From: Dioscorea cayenensis subsp. rotundata
Taxonomy: Eukaryota; Streptophyta; Magnoliopsida; Dioscoreales; Dioscoreaceae
Length of the DNA stretch: 64,000 nt
Reading direction: 5' to 3'
NCBI RefSeq assembly: GCF_009730915.1
Contig: NC_052486.1
Span: 20,923,589 to 20,987,588 of the forward strand
Notes under the pieces: model-generated
Told to the model about the DNA's origin: nothing
Seen by the model: the letters and a program-made list of their open reading frames with translations, nothing else
The model's database searches: none
Shown: positions 12,668-25,092 of the stretch, piece by piece
Layout of the letters: each line of letters begins with the position of its first letter
Position numbering within the stretch: the first letter of the stretch is position 1
Program-made: the position numbers and the translations under genes

Positions 12668-15162
12668 TCACATAATACAACACTTGGTTGGCTCCATATC
12701 CGGAGACCTACAGATACCACCAGAGAAAAGCACCAAGTCAGACCACACATTAGACTACAAAGGAAACAATCAGAAGTTGTCTCAGGTGACAAAGCAGAAT
12801 CTGTGTGAACTATGGTTCTAAAACCCTGGATTTGACCATAGGCAATGCATTCAAATATTATTGAAATAAATAATCGTCATTCATAGTCTATTAAGGGACA
12901 ACAATTTGTGGAATAGCTGAATAAGGTGACCAATTTTTCCCTATTTTTTTCTGGCTAACATAAATCTTCAAATTGAGTGTCTCCATTACCATGATTAAAA
13001 GTTTAATGGGAAGAACATCCTATGGATAAACTTCATCTCATACTTCCTTTCACAGAAGCAATAAAATAAATGGATACTTAAAAAAAATTTCTGGATAACA
13101 ATCAAAGGTCAGAGATGACAAAGACAACAAAGTCTTGCCTCCAACTGATGCATTGGACCAAGAAATTGGACATGTATCATGTGCAAGTGAAAATTGATCC
13201 GAACCACTTATCTATTATTTCAGTACCACACGGCACATCTAACTGGTAATGCACCCGGTATCTCCCCAATAAAGTCTTATGGCTAACATCTAGAGCACAT
13301 GCATTATGCTTTTTATTTTTGAAAAAACAATGTTGTGAGAGATGGGGAAAAATAATGAATTACTCACAATTGTCCTCCAAGATTGCGTAGATCAAGTTCA
13401 GGCGCAAGCTCTTGAACAATATCATCTGGAGGCTGACCACATTCCTGCATTTTTTGCATTAGATCAACAATATTATTGAAGTTATCAGGTTCATGCTCAA
13501 AAGCTTCATTCAACTTTAGTATGAGCTCATATTGTTGATGATAGCGGCCATATTCTTCCTTGCTTAATCCATCTTTATGTTCCTCCAACCACTTTGGATA
13601 TCTTTCTCCAATTTCTTTCATCGGCTCATGAAGAATATCCTTAGACAAAAGCTGCTGCATTACAGTGTCCATAATCGATTCCATATCCTAGAAAAAGGAG
13701 TGATAATATATGTAAATAAGTACATATAAAAATTACTAAGAAAAAAAATAAATTTGAAAGTTCACGCAAACTAAATTATCTGCCATGATTATATGTGAAA
13801 AAGATCAAAAAGAAAGAACAAGGCAAGCACACTCAGGTGTTTATATGGTGAAAGGACCATTTATTGAAAACTAGGAACTAATGCTATACAGGCATTAAGC
13901 AATCTGCTATCAATGTGAATATTGAGGAAGCATGCTGTAAGAGAAAAATTTTTGTTCACTAATTCATAAAAACATAAAAGTATATGTCTGCACTTTGTAT
14001 AAAAATGAAGGCAATATTGTTACTTGTCAGGTCATTACATGAAACCACATTACACCACATTATAGGATATAATAAACATACTAATCCATATAAACTTTCT
14101 TAAGCATGATTAAAAAAGCATTTATAAATTTATCTAATCAAAGAGGTTTCTTCAATTTTAGCAACCCCTGCAGACACATCTCAATTATTCTCAAAAGATA
14201 CATTAACTTCGCAAAATTACTTGATGACATTAGTGTCAACAAATCATAAATGCTAAACATACATTAATTACAATAAAGGTTCAGATCATTCATCTTTAGA
14301 CAGTTCCTTGAAAGCATGAATTCTCACAAGCCCCAAATCCTTTGGACTTCAAACAAGTAGTAATTTTTAGGGCTTGACAAATTTTTTTCACAACCTTAAA
14401 TTTCTCCATTTTGATCAAGAACTCAAAAATAGAAAAACCCAACAACTAACAGTAATTACTACAAAGTTCCTGATCATTCATCTTGAGACACTTCCTTTAA
14501 AGCATGAATTCTCACAAACTCCAACTTTCCAAATTGATTTCAAGTGTTTGAAAGCTTTTCTCTCAACCTTAAATTTCTCTCTATTGTCCAAACAATCATG
14601 AACTCAAAAACAATAAAACCTTAAAACATCAACAATTCTGAAAAGAAAAGAAAAATCTTCAACAAATATAAAAGAATTAAATTATAAAATCCACAAATCA
14701 CAAACCTGAGAACCAGTAAGCTCTTCAAACTTCTTGATGAACTCCTCAACCATCGCAGTCTCATCTTCCTGCAATCCATCAGCATCGGTTCCTCTCGTCC
14801 CGGCCGAAGCCGTGGCCGACTCCAACCCACGCACAGCTTCACGGGTCTGCTGGGTCAGCTTCTCCAACGCCTCCGACGCATGCGAGGACCCCGTCTTCAT
14901 CGTAGCAGCGGCCGCCCTCTGCTTCACCTTCTTCTTAGCCTTCAAATCCGGCAATCCCAACCCCAATCCCTGCACCGGCGTCGACGAAGAAGCATTGCTC
15001 CTCCATTCAGGTGCAAGATCGATCTTTTTGAAGTCATCGAGAGCGCCTGCAAAGTAAAAAGCAAGATGAACATCAAGGATCCGATGAGAAGACGGAGGAG
15101 AGGAAGAGAGAGGGGTGAAGGGGGAGCGCACTGTCCAGCAGCTCGTCGAGGTCGTCGGCCAT
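12668..15162 (-). CDS. PEX19: Peroxisome biogenesis protein 19
   Basis: Four coding exons on the minus strand: 15162-15132, 15046-14706, 13687-13368 and 12707-12668. They give 243 residues, close to the 246 of Arabidopsis PEX19. PEX19 is the cytosolic chaperone and import receptor for peroxisomal membrane proteins; it docks on PEX3. The start [16 protein letters not shown] is the conserved N-terminal PEX3-binding region. Residues 125-231 are the membrane-protein-binding domain, with [24 protein letters not shown] and [11 protein letters not shown]. The last four residues are CCIM, a CaaX farnesylation box at Cys240, encoded in a 40-nt terminal exon. The exon 1 donor is GTGCGC, weak but in the right phase. 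The third donor, read through, gives a stop directly after Leu231. A PIF-type MITE begins 133 bp upstream of the start. CCAAACCCTAGCC immediately precedes the ATG. Confidence 0.95.
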
Positions 15163-15294
15163 GGCTAGGGTTTGGAGATGAAGAAGGCTTCTTTCGCTTG
15201 TTTTTGGGTTCCTAGGCGTCGAAGCAACCGCGGCCGTCCAAAGCTTCCTCCGTGTTTTAACCGTAGTTCATCGACAACGGCGTCATCACATTAA

Positions 15295-16110
15295 GGGGGC
15301 GTTTGATTCACAATATTGATATATTATCATGGTAACAAAATTACTATAGTAATGTGATTGGTAATATTATATGCAAATTTACTAAAATACTTTTACATAT
15401 AAAATTTTAAAAAATATAATTTAAAATATTTAGATAAATAAATAATTAAATTATAATATTAAAGATGATTTTTTACCAAATTTTAAAATATCTTTGTATT
15501 TATCAAATTACCCCTAAATATAAAATTTTGAAAAATATAATTTAAAGTATTTAGATAAATAAATAATTAAATTATAATATTAAAAATTATTTTTTGCATA
15601 ATTTTTTAAAATACCTTTGTATTTACCAAAATACCCCTATATATAAAATTTTGAAAATTTTAATTTAAAGTATTTAGATAAATAAATAATTAAATTATAA
15701 TATCAAAAATTATTTTTTTACAATTTTTTAAAATACTTTTGTATTTACCAAAATACCCCTACATATAAAAATTTAGAAAAGTTAATTTAAAGTATTTAAA
15801 TAATTAAATTATAATATCAAAAATAATAAGGAAAAATAAAAACTAGGGAGTGTAATAAAGAATTAGATTAAATAAGTGGGGGCATAATTGGAAAAAAAAA
15901 ACATTACACATTACCACAAACTTTGTAATCTGGATGGACAACTATTTTAGTGGTAATCACATTACTACTTTATTTGGTAATATTTCACTATTGGTAATCT
16001 CACATCACCATCAACATTACCACTGCTACATTAATCAAACATGATAATCTGAATACATTATCACCAGATTCCCAGTAATATTTTTACATTACCGCAAACC
16101 AAACGCCACC
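15295..16110. mobile_element. PIF/Harbinger-type MITE with internal tandem repeat
   Basis: The ends GGGGGCGTTTGATTC and GCAAACCAAACGCCACC are inverted repeats. TAA flanks both sides (15292-15294 and 16111-16113), as expected for the TWA target of PIF/Harbinger and Tourist elements. Subterminal GGTAAT/ATTACC words are repeated near both ends. The centre (about 15374-15830) is four tandem copies of a ~122-bp AT-rich unit containing ATTTACCAAAATACCCC. No ORF was seen. It sits in the promoter region of PEX19. Confidence 0.85.
15374..15830. repeat. Four-copy ~122-bp tandem repeat in MITE
   Basis: Equivalent points near 15395, 15517, 15640 and 15761 are 121-122 bp apart. Each unit contains AAAATACCCCTAYATATAAAA and TATTTAGATAAATAAATAAT. 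The last copy lacks part of the TAGATAAATAAATAA segment. Copies have diverged by point changes, so amplification is not brand new. Confidence 0.85.
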
Positions 16111-16849
16111 TAAATATATAATTTATCTATTTTTTAAAAAAATTATATAGTTCGATCTTTTAATTAAGTATATTTTAATTTTAATTTTTATTATGTGATA
16201 TTTAATTTATTTTATATTTATATTGATAAAAATCAATGGAGATGATCCCTGGCTTTGCATGTTCTATATTATTTACAGAAATACGTATTTTGGGGGAAAA
16301 ATGAAAAAAAAATTCCCTATTCTATTTTTTTATTTTTTTAATTATTAAATAAGAAAACGGGAAATACTCCGTCTTCGATTTTTTTAAAAAAATAATAATA
16401 AAAAGTGGAAAACGAGAGAAAAAAAAAAGTAAAAAACGGGGTTCTGTCTCCGTTTTCCATTCCACTTTTTCATTATAAAGAATATAATATATACTTTTAT
16501 AAATATATATATATATATAACTCTCTACCGGCCATATTAACAAATATAATGTATAGTTATATATACACTTTACTAACCGTATATTAACAGCTATAAATAT
16601 TTTTGTTGAATTATTTTATTATTATTTTTTCTTATATAATTCCTACTTCCCACTTCATACTATCTCCCCTTCCATTCTCATTTTCTTCTATTTTAATCTT
16701 ATTTCAACTTCTAATTGTTTTGGTATTTTATACTTACATGTATATACAATTTCTGTTGATAATTTTTGATGACATTCTTAGGATTACAGAGTGATCATAT
16801 TTCATCCATTTTGCCGGAAAAACGCAATATCTTTTAATACTTAGATAAC

Positions 16850-18365
16850 CTTTAAATTAATTATTTATTAATAATTGTATTAAAACATTAGTTTCACATC
16901 ATAATTATCTTATTAGCACCCCAAGCATGTTTAATTAGATAACCCACTATATTTTTAGTGGTAATTTTTGTATTAATAATTGTATTATGGCATTAGGATT
17001 TATGAATAATTTTATTATGCTTAATTAATTATTGTATTAATAATTGTTATATTAATCTTGGAGCATGTTTACTTAGATAACCTATTATATTATTTGGTTA
17101 TTTTTTATTAATAATTGTATTATGTCATTATTTTATATTAATAATTGTATTATGTCATAATTATTAATCGTATTAATAATTATCTTATTAGCGCCACAAT
17201 CATGTTTAATTAGATAACCCACTATATTTTTAATGTAATTTTTTTATTAATAATTGTATTATGTCATTAGGTTTTATGAATAATTTTATTATGTCATAAT
17301 TAATTATTGTATTAATAATTGTTATATTAACCTCGAAACATGTTTATTTAGATAACCTAATATATTATTAGGTTTTCTCTTTATTTAATATGATTATGAA
17401 TAATTTTATTATGTCTTAATTAATTATTGTATTAAGTCATTATTTTATATTAATAATTGTATTATATCATAATTATTAATCGTATTAATAATTATCTTAT
17501 TAGCGCCCAATCATCTTTAATTAGATAACCCACTATATTTTTAATGTAATATTTTTATTATTAATAATTGTATTATGTCATTAGGTTTTATGAATAATTT
17601 TATTATGTCACAATTAATTATTGTATTAATAATTGTTATATTAATCTCGAAGCATGTTTATTTAGATAACCTAGACTACCTAGTATATTATTTGGTTATT
17701 TTTATTAATAATTGCATTAAGTCATTATTTTATATTAATTATTGTATTATGTCATAATTATTTATTGTATTAATAACTATCTTATTAGCACCCCAATCAT
17801 GTTTAATTAGATAACCTACTATATTTTTAGGGTAATTTTTTTATTATTAATGATTGTATTACGTCATTGAGTTTTTTGAATAATTTTATTATGTCATAAT
17901 TAATTTTTGTATTAATAATTGTTATATTAACCTCGAAGCATGTTTATTTAGATAACCTTATATATTATTAGGTTATTTTTTTTATTAATAATTGTGTCAA
18001 GTCATTATTTTATATTAATAATTGTATTATGCCATAATTATTATTCGTATTAATAATTATCTTAATAGCTCCCCTGACATGATTACTTAGATAACCATAT
18101 ATATTTTTAGGTTAGATTTTTATTAATAATTGTATTATGACATTAGTTATTATGAATAATTGTATTATGTCATAATTAGTTATTGTATTACTAATTGTTA
18201 TATTATGGCCGAAGCATGTTTATTTAGATAACCTAGTATATTATTAGGTTAATTTTTTATTAAAAATTGTATTAAGTCATTAGTTTATATTAATAATTGT
18301 ATTATTTCATAATTATTAATCGTATTAGTAATTATATTATTATGTATTAGTAATTATATTATTAG
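16850..18365. repeat. ~290-bp satellite-like tandem array
   Basis: The unit is built of two related halves, one with CATGTTTAATTAGATAACCCAC and one with CATGTTTATTTAGATAACC, each followed by TATTAATAATTGTATTATGTCA words. The second-half word starts at 17064, 17339, 17653, 17939 and 18215, giving spacings of 275, 314, 286 and 276 bp. That makes about five copies of a two-monomer higher-order unit. It lies within the Mutator-like composite. Confidence 0.8.
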
Positions 18366-18429
18366 GTTAGATAGATGATGTATTATATAAATAACACACC
18401 AATGTTTATGGCTTGGTGTTCAATTAGAT

Positions 18430-19060
18430 TTAATTTTTCGATGGCATATGTTCGGATTTATGATTTTTTCGTGTCTTATAATCAACACTTGCTTCAGTGT
18501 CATCCCCAAAGCTGTCACCATCGTCATCCTCATCGTCTTCACTGGATCGCCCATACCGGCCGAATTCAGTTTCATGAGTATCATGAAAAGAACTTGTTCC
18601 GCCTTGTAGATGTTGTGAATTAGTAAAATCAATATTGGGTAGTGGATCTTGTGCCCTCCACTCTGTAGAGAGCCTTTCAGGTTCATTAACTTGGTCATTT
18701 GGGGCCGTTTGTTGCTGGGAAGGAGCACTCTCGAAAGTTGCAGCTCTAAACTCCACGTACAATTCAATAATGCCAATATCTTGATTTCTTTTGTGGCAGT
18801 CGCACATCATCCGAACATCTTGGTCATTACGCAATTTGAATAACCGGTAGCAAATCTTACCGGATCTTAAAGAAATTGGGAGCGAGCCGGTGGTTGTCAG
18901 CAGTCTCAATACTTTCTTCAATGGATCTCTTTAAATGTTCATAAGAGATGTCGTCTTTGACATAAAAATATGATTGATCCTCCGACGAAAATATAATTGT
19001 GTCTTCACTGGCAATGATTGAATCATTGTAGTAAACCAACACAAGTGAAGTCTCTGCCAT
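18430..19060 (-). pseudogene. Mutator transposase N-terminal relic
   Basis: The ATG at 19060 opens MAETSLVLVYYNDSIIASED, then IIFSSEDQSYFYVKDDISYE. A frameshift near 18885 moves the reading to the frame with SLRSGKICYRLFKLRND, DVRMMCDCHKRNQDIGIIEL and YVEF, followed by a Gln/Asp/Glu-rich linker. The pattern of an N-terminal ubiquitin-like or PB1-like module followed by a MIELYVEF-type strand is characteristic of plant MuDR/MULE transposases. The zinc-finger and DDE catalytic regions that should follow are absent, and the frame ends in the tandem array. It is therefore a truncated, frameshifted remnant without transposase activity of its own. Confidence 0.68.
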
Positions 19061-19189
19061 TGTTGAAGACAAGAAGAAGAAGTACAGGTGAGTGAGTTGA
19101 AAGAGAGTAAATAGTGTGCAAGAGTGAAAATGGGCTACAAATGTTGGTTTATATAAAAAGCTCGAATTTTGAAAATTTCATTTATGATC

Positions 19190-20430
19190 ATTGCAAGTTT
19201 GACCGTCCTAATTACTGACTGGTGCAGGTTTGACTGACCTACTTTGTGCTAAGTATTGATCGGTGCACGTTTGACCGTCCTACTTTGTGCTAATCACTGA
19301 GCGGTGCAGGTTTGACCGACATACTTTGTGCTAATCACTGACCGGTGCAATTTTGTCCGACCTATTTTATGCTAATTACTGACCGGTGCAGGTTTGACTG
19401 TCCTACTTTGTCCTAATTACTTATCGATGCAAGTTTGATTTGTCCTAATTACTAATCGGTGGAGGTTTGATATATCTACTTTGTACTAATTACTGACCGG
19501 TGCAGGTTTGACCAATTTACTTTGTGCTAAGTACTGGCCGGTGCAGGTTTGACCGTCTTACTTTTTGTTAATTACTGACTGTGCAGGTTTAACCGACCTA
19601 CTTTGTACTAATTACTAACATGCATGTGCAAGTTTGATCGTCCTACCTTGTGCTAATTACTGATCAATGCAGGTTTGACCAACCTACTTTGAACTAATTA
19701 CTGACCGGTGCAAGTTTGACTGACATACTTTATGCTAATTACTGACTGATGCAGGTTTGACCGTCCTACTTTGTCCTAATTAATTACTGATGCAAGTTTG
19801 ACCAAACTACTTTCTACCAATTACTGACCGATGTAGGTTTGACCGTCCTACTTTGTCCTAATTAATTACTGATGCAAGTTTGACCAAACTACTTTCTACC
19901 AATCTATGCCGATCACGAGGTTTGATCGAGTGTACTTTTGTACTAATTATCGACCGTCCGAGGGTTCGACGGGACCCTACTTTGTACTAATTACTGACCG
20001 GTGTATATTTGACAAACCTACTTTGTGCTAAGTACTGACCGGTGCAAATTTTACCATCTACTTTGTGGTAATTACTTACCGATGTAGGTTCGACCATCCT
20101 ACTTTATGCTAATTACTGACCGGTACAGGTTTGACCGTCCTACTTTGCACTAAGTACTTACTGTTGCTGGTTTGACCATCCCATTTTATACTAATTAATT
20201 ACCGGTGCAATTTTGACTAATCTACTTCATACTAATTACTGACCGGTATAGGTTTGACCAATTTACTTTGTGCTAATTACTAACCGGTGCAGGTTTGACC
20301 TACCTACTTGATAATAATTACATATAGGTGTAAGTTTTACTGTTATAATTACTGACCAATGCATATTTTACAGCCTCCTTTGTAATAAGTACTTCTCGTA
20401 ATAATTTTTACTAGTACAAATTTGACCGTT
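19190..20430. repeat. ~41-bp minisatellite, about 30 copies
   Basis: The unit reads approximately TTACTGACCGGTGCAGGTTT followed by GACCGTCCTACTTTGTGCTAA. It repeats without interruption, with point changes and small indels; the stretch 19900-19980 is the most divergent. It is GC-richer than its surroundings. It begins just upstream (on the minus strand) of the Mutator transposase relic, so it occupies the subterminal position inside the composite element. Confidence 0.9.
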
Positions 20431-20830
20431 TTATTTCTAATATTTTTCGTGATTTGTAGTTTTTTTTAATAAAACATTAAATATATATATCAACAATTAT
20501 GTTTTAGTTAAAAAATTAATTATATAAAAAAGAAATTTATTAAAACTTAATGTGCAGCATGCAACCGTTAAGTTTTTTTTTATTAAAAAAAAAGGGAAAA
20601 CGGGCTCCCGTTTTCTACTTTTATTTTTTTATTAAAAAAATACAAAAATCAAGAAAATGGAAGAAATTCTCTGTTTTTAAAATTTTTAATTAAAAAAAAA
20701 AGAAAACGGGAGGAATTTTCCAGTTTTCTATATTTAAAAAAATAAAAAAATTAAAAACGGAAAGTTTTCCGTTTTCCCAAATGTGCTTATTTTTTGTAAA
20801 TAATCCCAAATATGCTTATTTTGGTAAATA

Positions 20831-22554
20831 TATATTTTTTTGTAATATTTAAAAAAAGCCACAATCCTTTCATGATTTTTAGTGTTGAGTAGGTTATATT
20901 TTTTGGAATAGTTTTATAAAAAATAATTTTTAGAATAAGTTTAAATTTTTAAAAATAAAATAATTTGTTTGATTTAAGTATTTTTAAAACATATTTAAGA
21001 GAAAAAAAAAACAAAAGAACTCATTTCAAAAAAGTTTTGAAACACACATTTAAACAAAATTCAAAAACTTGTTTGATGTTATTCTTTCATGTAATTGATA
21101 TTACAACATAATTTTGCTATGATTTAATAATTCTATGATTTAAATAAATTAATATAACAATATAGTTTGCAAAAATGAACATGAAATGAATATAAATAAA
21201 ACTCATAATGACATTTTGTGATTATAATACATATATTTAATGTGTAATAATATATATATATATATATATACATATATAAATGAAGCATAAGTTCAATTTT
21301 CAGAATTATTATAATACAAATGCGTCCAATTTATAATATAATCGCAATATTTTGTTAAAGCTATTTTGAAAGTTTGTATGGAGGTATTAATTTTAGAATT
21401 TGATATTGAGTTTTTAACACACCAAATCAAGTGTTAATATTTAAAACTAATTTTTTTAATTCTTATTTATTTACTTTTGCTATGTATCCTTAATACATGA
21501 TATTTTTTATAGGGGCTTTTGCAGGTGTACCTCTAAAAGATTTTGAAATTGCATATTTGCTCCTGAATAAAAGTTAATTGCATACATACTCTTGAATAAT
21601 ATACATAATTGGGGTTCAAATTAGTTGAAAAACCATCCATTAACAAACAACAAATATATAAAATTACCATTATACCATTGCATATATACCCTTGAAAAGT
21701 TTTTTAAGTTGTATAAGGGTTATTTTGGACCTTTTGTATATCTTAATCCAAGTTATAACCATAGCTAATCAAGTTTGATTACCGGAATCTAACAGTAGGG
21801 CATATCCATAATTACTTATATTTTTCAGGGATATATATACAATTATGTTTTTTCTGAGGATAAATATGCAATTATAGAACTTTTGAGGGGTTTATAACTA
21901 ATTCTCCCTAAATAGGGACAAAGTGGTAAGAATCCTCCTCATGCATATCCTAATTCTATAAGATAATATGATTTCAAAAAAAAATGAAATCCTAATTCGT
22001 ATCATGATTGCTTTTATTTGTGGTTGTTTGTATTTTTACATATTTAAACAAGTTTAAAATTTATTCTATACCTCTTGCATTGTTTTTAAAAATAAAAATT
22101 TAGAAAACATAGGTTTTAATTTTTAAAACACATTGTTTTCAAGAACATAAAAACAGTTCTTAAAAAACAATAATCAAACAGTTTTTATAATATTAAAATG
22201 ATTTTTATAATATTATTCACACTAATGATATAATCACCATGTAATAGTTATTAATTTTTGACTAATTTCTGGAGTATGATATCTCCAAAAATCTCACAAT
22301 TTAAACCTTTAATATTTATCATGTTTAGTTAATGTTGATTTAAAATTGATAAAATCAAACATTTCCTACTTCATTTAAAAATAATTTTAAAAATAACAAA
22401 ATCAAAAATTGAATGCGTGAAATGTTATAAAAACTGAAAAACTTATATAGATTTTTTTGTTTATAAGCAAACTTCTTATTTATAGATAAACTTCTCATAT
22501 AAATAATTTACTAATTGACAAAAATATGTTTTAATATATTATAAAATAAAAAGA

Positions 22555-22587
<33 letters not shown>

Positions 22588-22682
22588 AGTTCGACAACAA
22601 ACACCGTGTCAAAGCAAAGGGCCAAGCAAATAACTTATCTCTATGTTTCAATAGAATTTTTAATTAGGAATTTATTATTTGA

Positions 22683-22721
<39 letters not shown>

Positions 22722-23419
22722 ATGCGTTTGAAATTAATATATATATTAATAAATAAATAATAAATAATAAAATAGAATAAATAAAAAAAATAAAAAAAAG
22801 AAAGAAGGAAATTCAAACAAATATATATAAAAAAATAATAAGAAAATAAAAAAAAAGAAAGAAATTAATAATAAGGATCGAAAGAGTTTGAATTTAAATT
22901 AAAAAAAAATTCTCTGGTAGTTGAGGATTTTTTTGGGAGGGGAATAAGAGAAAAGAAAAAAGAACAGAAAAAAAAAGAGAGAGAGAAAAGGAGGAGATGG
23001 AAAAAAAAAATAGACATAAAGTTTTTTCAAGAGAAAGAAGACTGACGATGGAGGGAAGAGGAGGTCGGAAAAAGAAACAATAGGGAGAAGACGAAGAGGG
23101 ACTGAAACTATTGAAAAAAAGGTATTATGTGCCTTGGACTATACAAGTATGCTCATATGTACCCTTTGATCATGATCTTGTTACCATGTACATTTAAATT
23201 GATAAGATGCATTCATGCCTTCACATGCACCGGGCTCACTTCTTTTTTTATATTTTAGGTCAAAATGTCAAAATGACCCCTCTATTTTGTGTTTTCTGCT
23301 CTTTTAGTCCCTCTAATATAAAATCTGTTTTTTTGTCCTTGTATTTTCACATTTTTGTCTTATGCATGTTAAGAACTCCATTTTCAATGATGAGCATGTG
23401 CATGCATGCATGATTTTAC
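20831..23419. other. Gene-free AT-rich region with MITE-like piece
   Basis: No coding sequence was supported. About 21511-21912 looks like an old inverted-repeat element: GTGTACCTCTAAAAGATTTT and GAAATTGCATATTT on the left are mirrored on the right by AAATATGCAATTATAGAAC and CTTTTGAGGGG. (TA)n lies at 21248-21270 and 22686-22716, a TTTA run at 22557-22581, and a strongly purine-rich A/G tract at about 22740-23110. The end at 23110-23419 has no recognised feature. Confidence 0.45.
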
Positions 23420-25077
23420 TGTTAGGTAATATCGCAAAAATCAAATAACATTAAAAGGGCATGCAGAAGCAATAATATATTTGCGATATATATTCTAATT
23501 GTTTTAATGTGCACCATAATTTAATTAAAAGGCCTAGAAAATTACCTCTTAATGATTTTCTTTCCTTTGATGCGACAAATTTATCTCTCGGTTAGGGTTA
23601 AAGAGACAATCTCCTCTTCTTCTTCTAATAGCGGCTAGGGTTAAAGAGGAAGAGAGAGCTAGGGGATTTTCTCACTAGAGAATTAATTGAGATAAGTCTA
23701 TAGTTGGAGAGGAATCATATTTATAGAAACTTCATAAAACATGATAAACATTATTCAATTATGAGTTCTATTTAAAATATGAACCTTCATAATATAATAA
23801 ACATCATTCAATTATGAAGTCCTATTCAAAATATAAACCTTCATAATATATGATAAACATTACCATAGAAGTTCTATTAGAAATATGAGTACTAATCTAA
23901 ATAAAACCACTTTTATCTTTAAGTCCTCATAATTTTGATTATCCATTCTACTCCATCGAATTTAAATCAAAATTTAAACTTAAGACAAAAACCCTAGACC
24001 AATTTACGATTTCACTCATCCCATGAAGTAAAATTGTAAATTGACAATTTTACCCCTGTACTCAAAATGAGACTGATTCTTTATCCCTTTAAGCGTGACT
24101 CTCTAGGTTCGTTCCGATTGGCAATGGGAGGATACCAAAGGACGTGGGTGACACCTAGCTAGCCCTATGGTCCCACGTCGTAGCCCAATTGAACACGAAT
24201 GAGTAGATCATTATGAACCTTTCCAATTATGATTACCATATGTGTATAAGTCTTTCATTCTTGTATCCCCACCGAGTGAGAGCCATGGTAATTGTCAAAC
24301 TCACTGAACTCGATCACATGCAAAATAACTATAGTGGGGTGAGATTACCAAACTACCCTTCGTGTCCCACACGATTAGTTTGACTGCCTTGGCCAAGGTC
24401 TTCTAATCTCACATACTTATAGTCGCATAGGATACTGACTCGTTTACTTCCGAGAGAACGAATTCCTTCTTGGTGATCACTCACAGCTGCTACCTGCCCG
24501 ACATAGTCGCACTTCGAGGTCGGGCCTACCAAAAGGTGAACTGAGCCTAACAACTCTAGTAGTAGACTAGACGTCACAAGTACATTGTGATCATGATACC
24601 TCAGGTCTAAGGTTCACTCCTATGATCATAACCAACAATCTCAATCATTGATTGTCAAAGAGTAAAACCCATGTGATTGATTGATGCGAGTCATGTTCGA
24701 ATACACCAATTCCCAATGATGCATTTATGACATATGCTCCCACTATTCCATAGTGTTTAACTAGCATTTTTTGACAAAGTATATGTCATACAAATACTTA
24801 TGAATATTTAATACCCAATTAAAAGTTCTCTAATTTATGAACTATTTAAGTGTATAAGTACCAAACCCTCCTAGTGCTCTCCTCTTTATTCCACAAAGAG
24901 TAGAAGGTTTAACTTAATACACATGGATTATGATGTTCAAAACTAATTATAATGTCATCACAAGATTTATATGAACATCAAAATAAATGTCTATTTAATA
25001 AGAATAAGAATGTATAATACAAATGAAATGCCTTAATACAAGTATCCTCGTTGGCATTTGAGGGCATAATCCTAACA
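23420..25077 (-). repeat. copia LTR
   Basis: This 1658-bp segment starts on the plus strand with TGTTAGG and ends with CCTAACA, the standard TG...CA inverted tips. It is placed directly after the purine-rich tract that follows the RNase H stop. Because the partner LTR is absent, neither insertion age nor target duplication can be estimated. Confidence 0.85.
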
Positions 25078-25092
25078 ATCTTCCACTTGTAC

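Larger units (their letters stand above)
16268..20804. mobile_element. Mutator-like composite element
   Basis: The left end 16268-16296 (ATTATTTACAGAAATACGTA onward) is the inverted counterpart of 20775-20804 (ending TTTTTTGTAAATAAT), with about three quarters identity. Both ends continue inward with repeated AAAACGGG words in opposite orientation (16350-16460 and 20580-20775). A second copy of the right-end word follows at 20805-20829, so the true border may be there. Inside are a ~290-bp tandem array, a transposase N-terminal relic on the minus strand and a ~41-bp minisatellite. The transposase relic supports the Mutator superfamily. No 9-bp target duplication was identified, so the borders are approximate. 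Confidence 0.6.

Noticed and set aside
14734..15215. Plus-strand frames opposite PEX19 exons
   Set aside because: They are antisense shadows of the GC-rich PEX19 exons 1 and 2.
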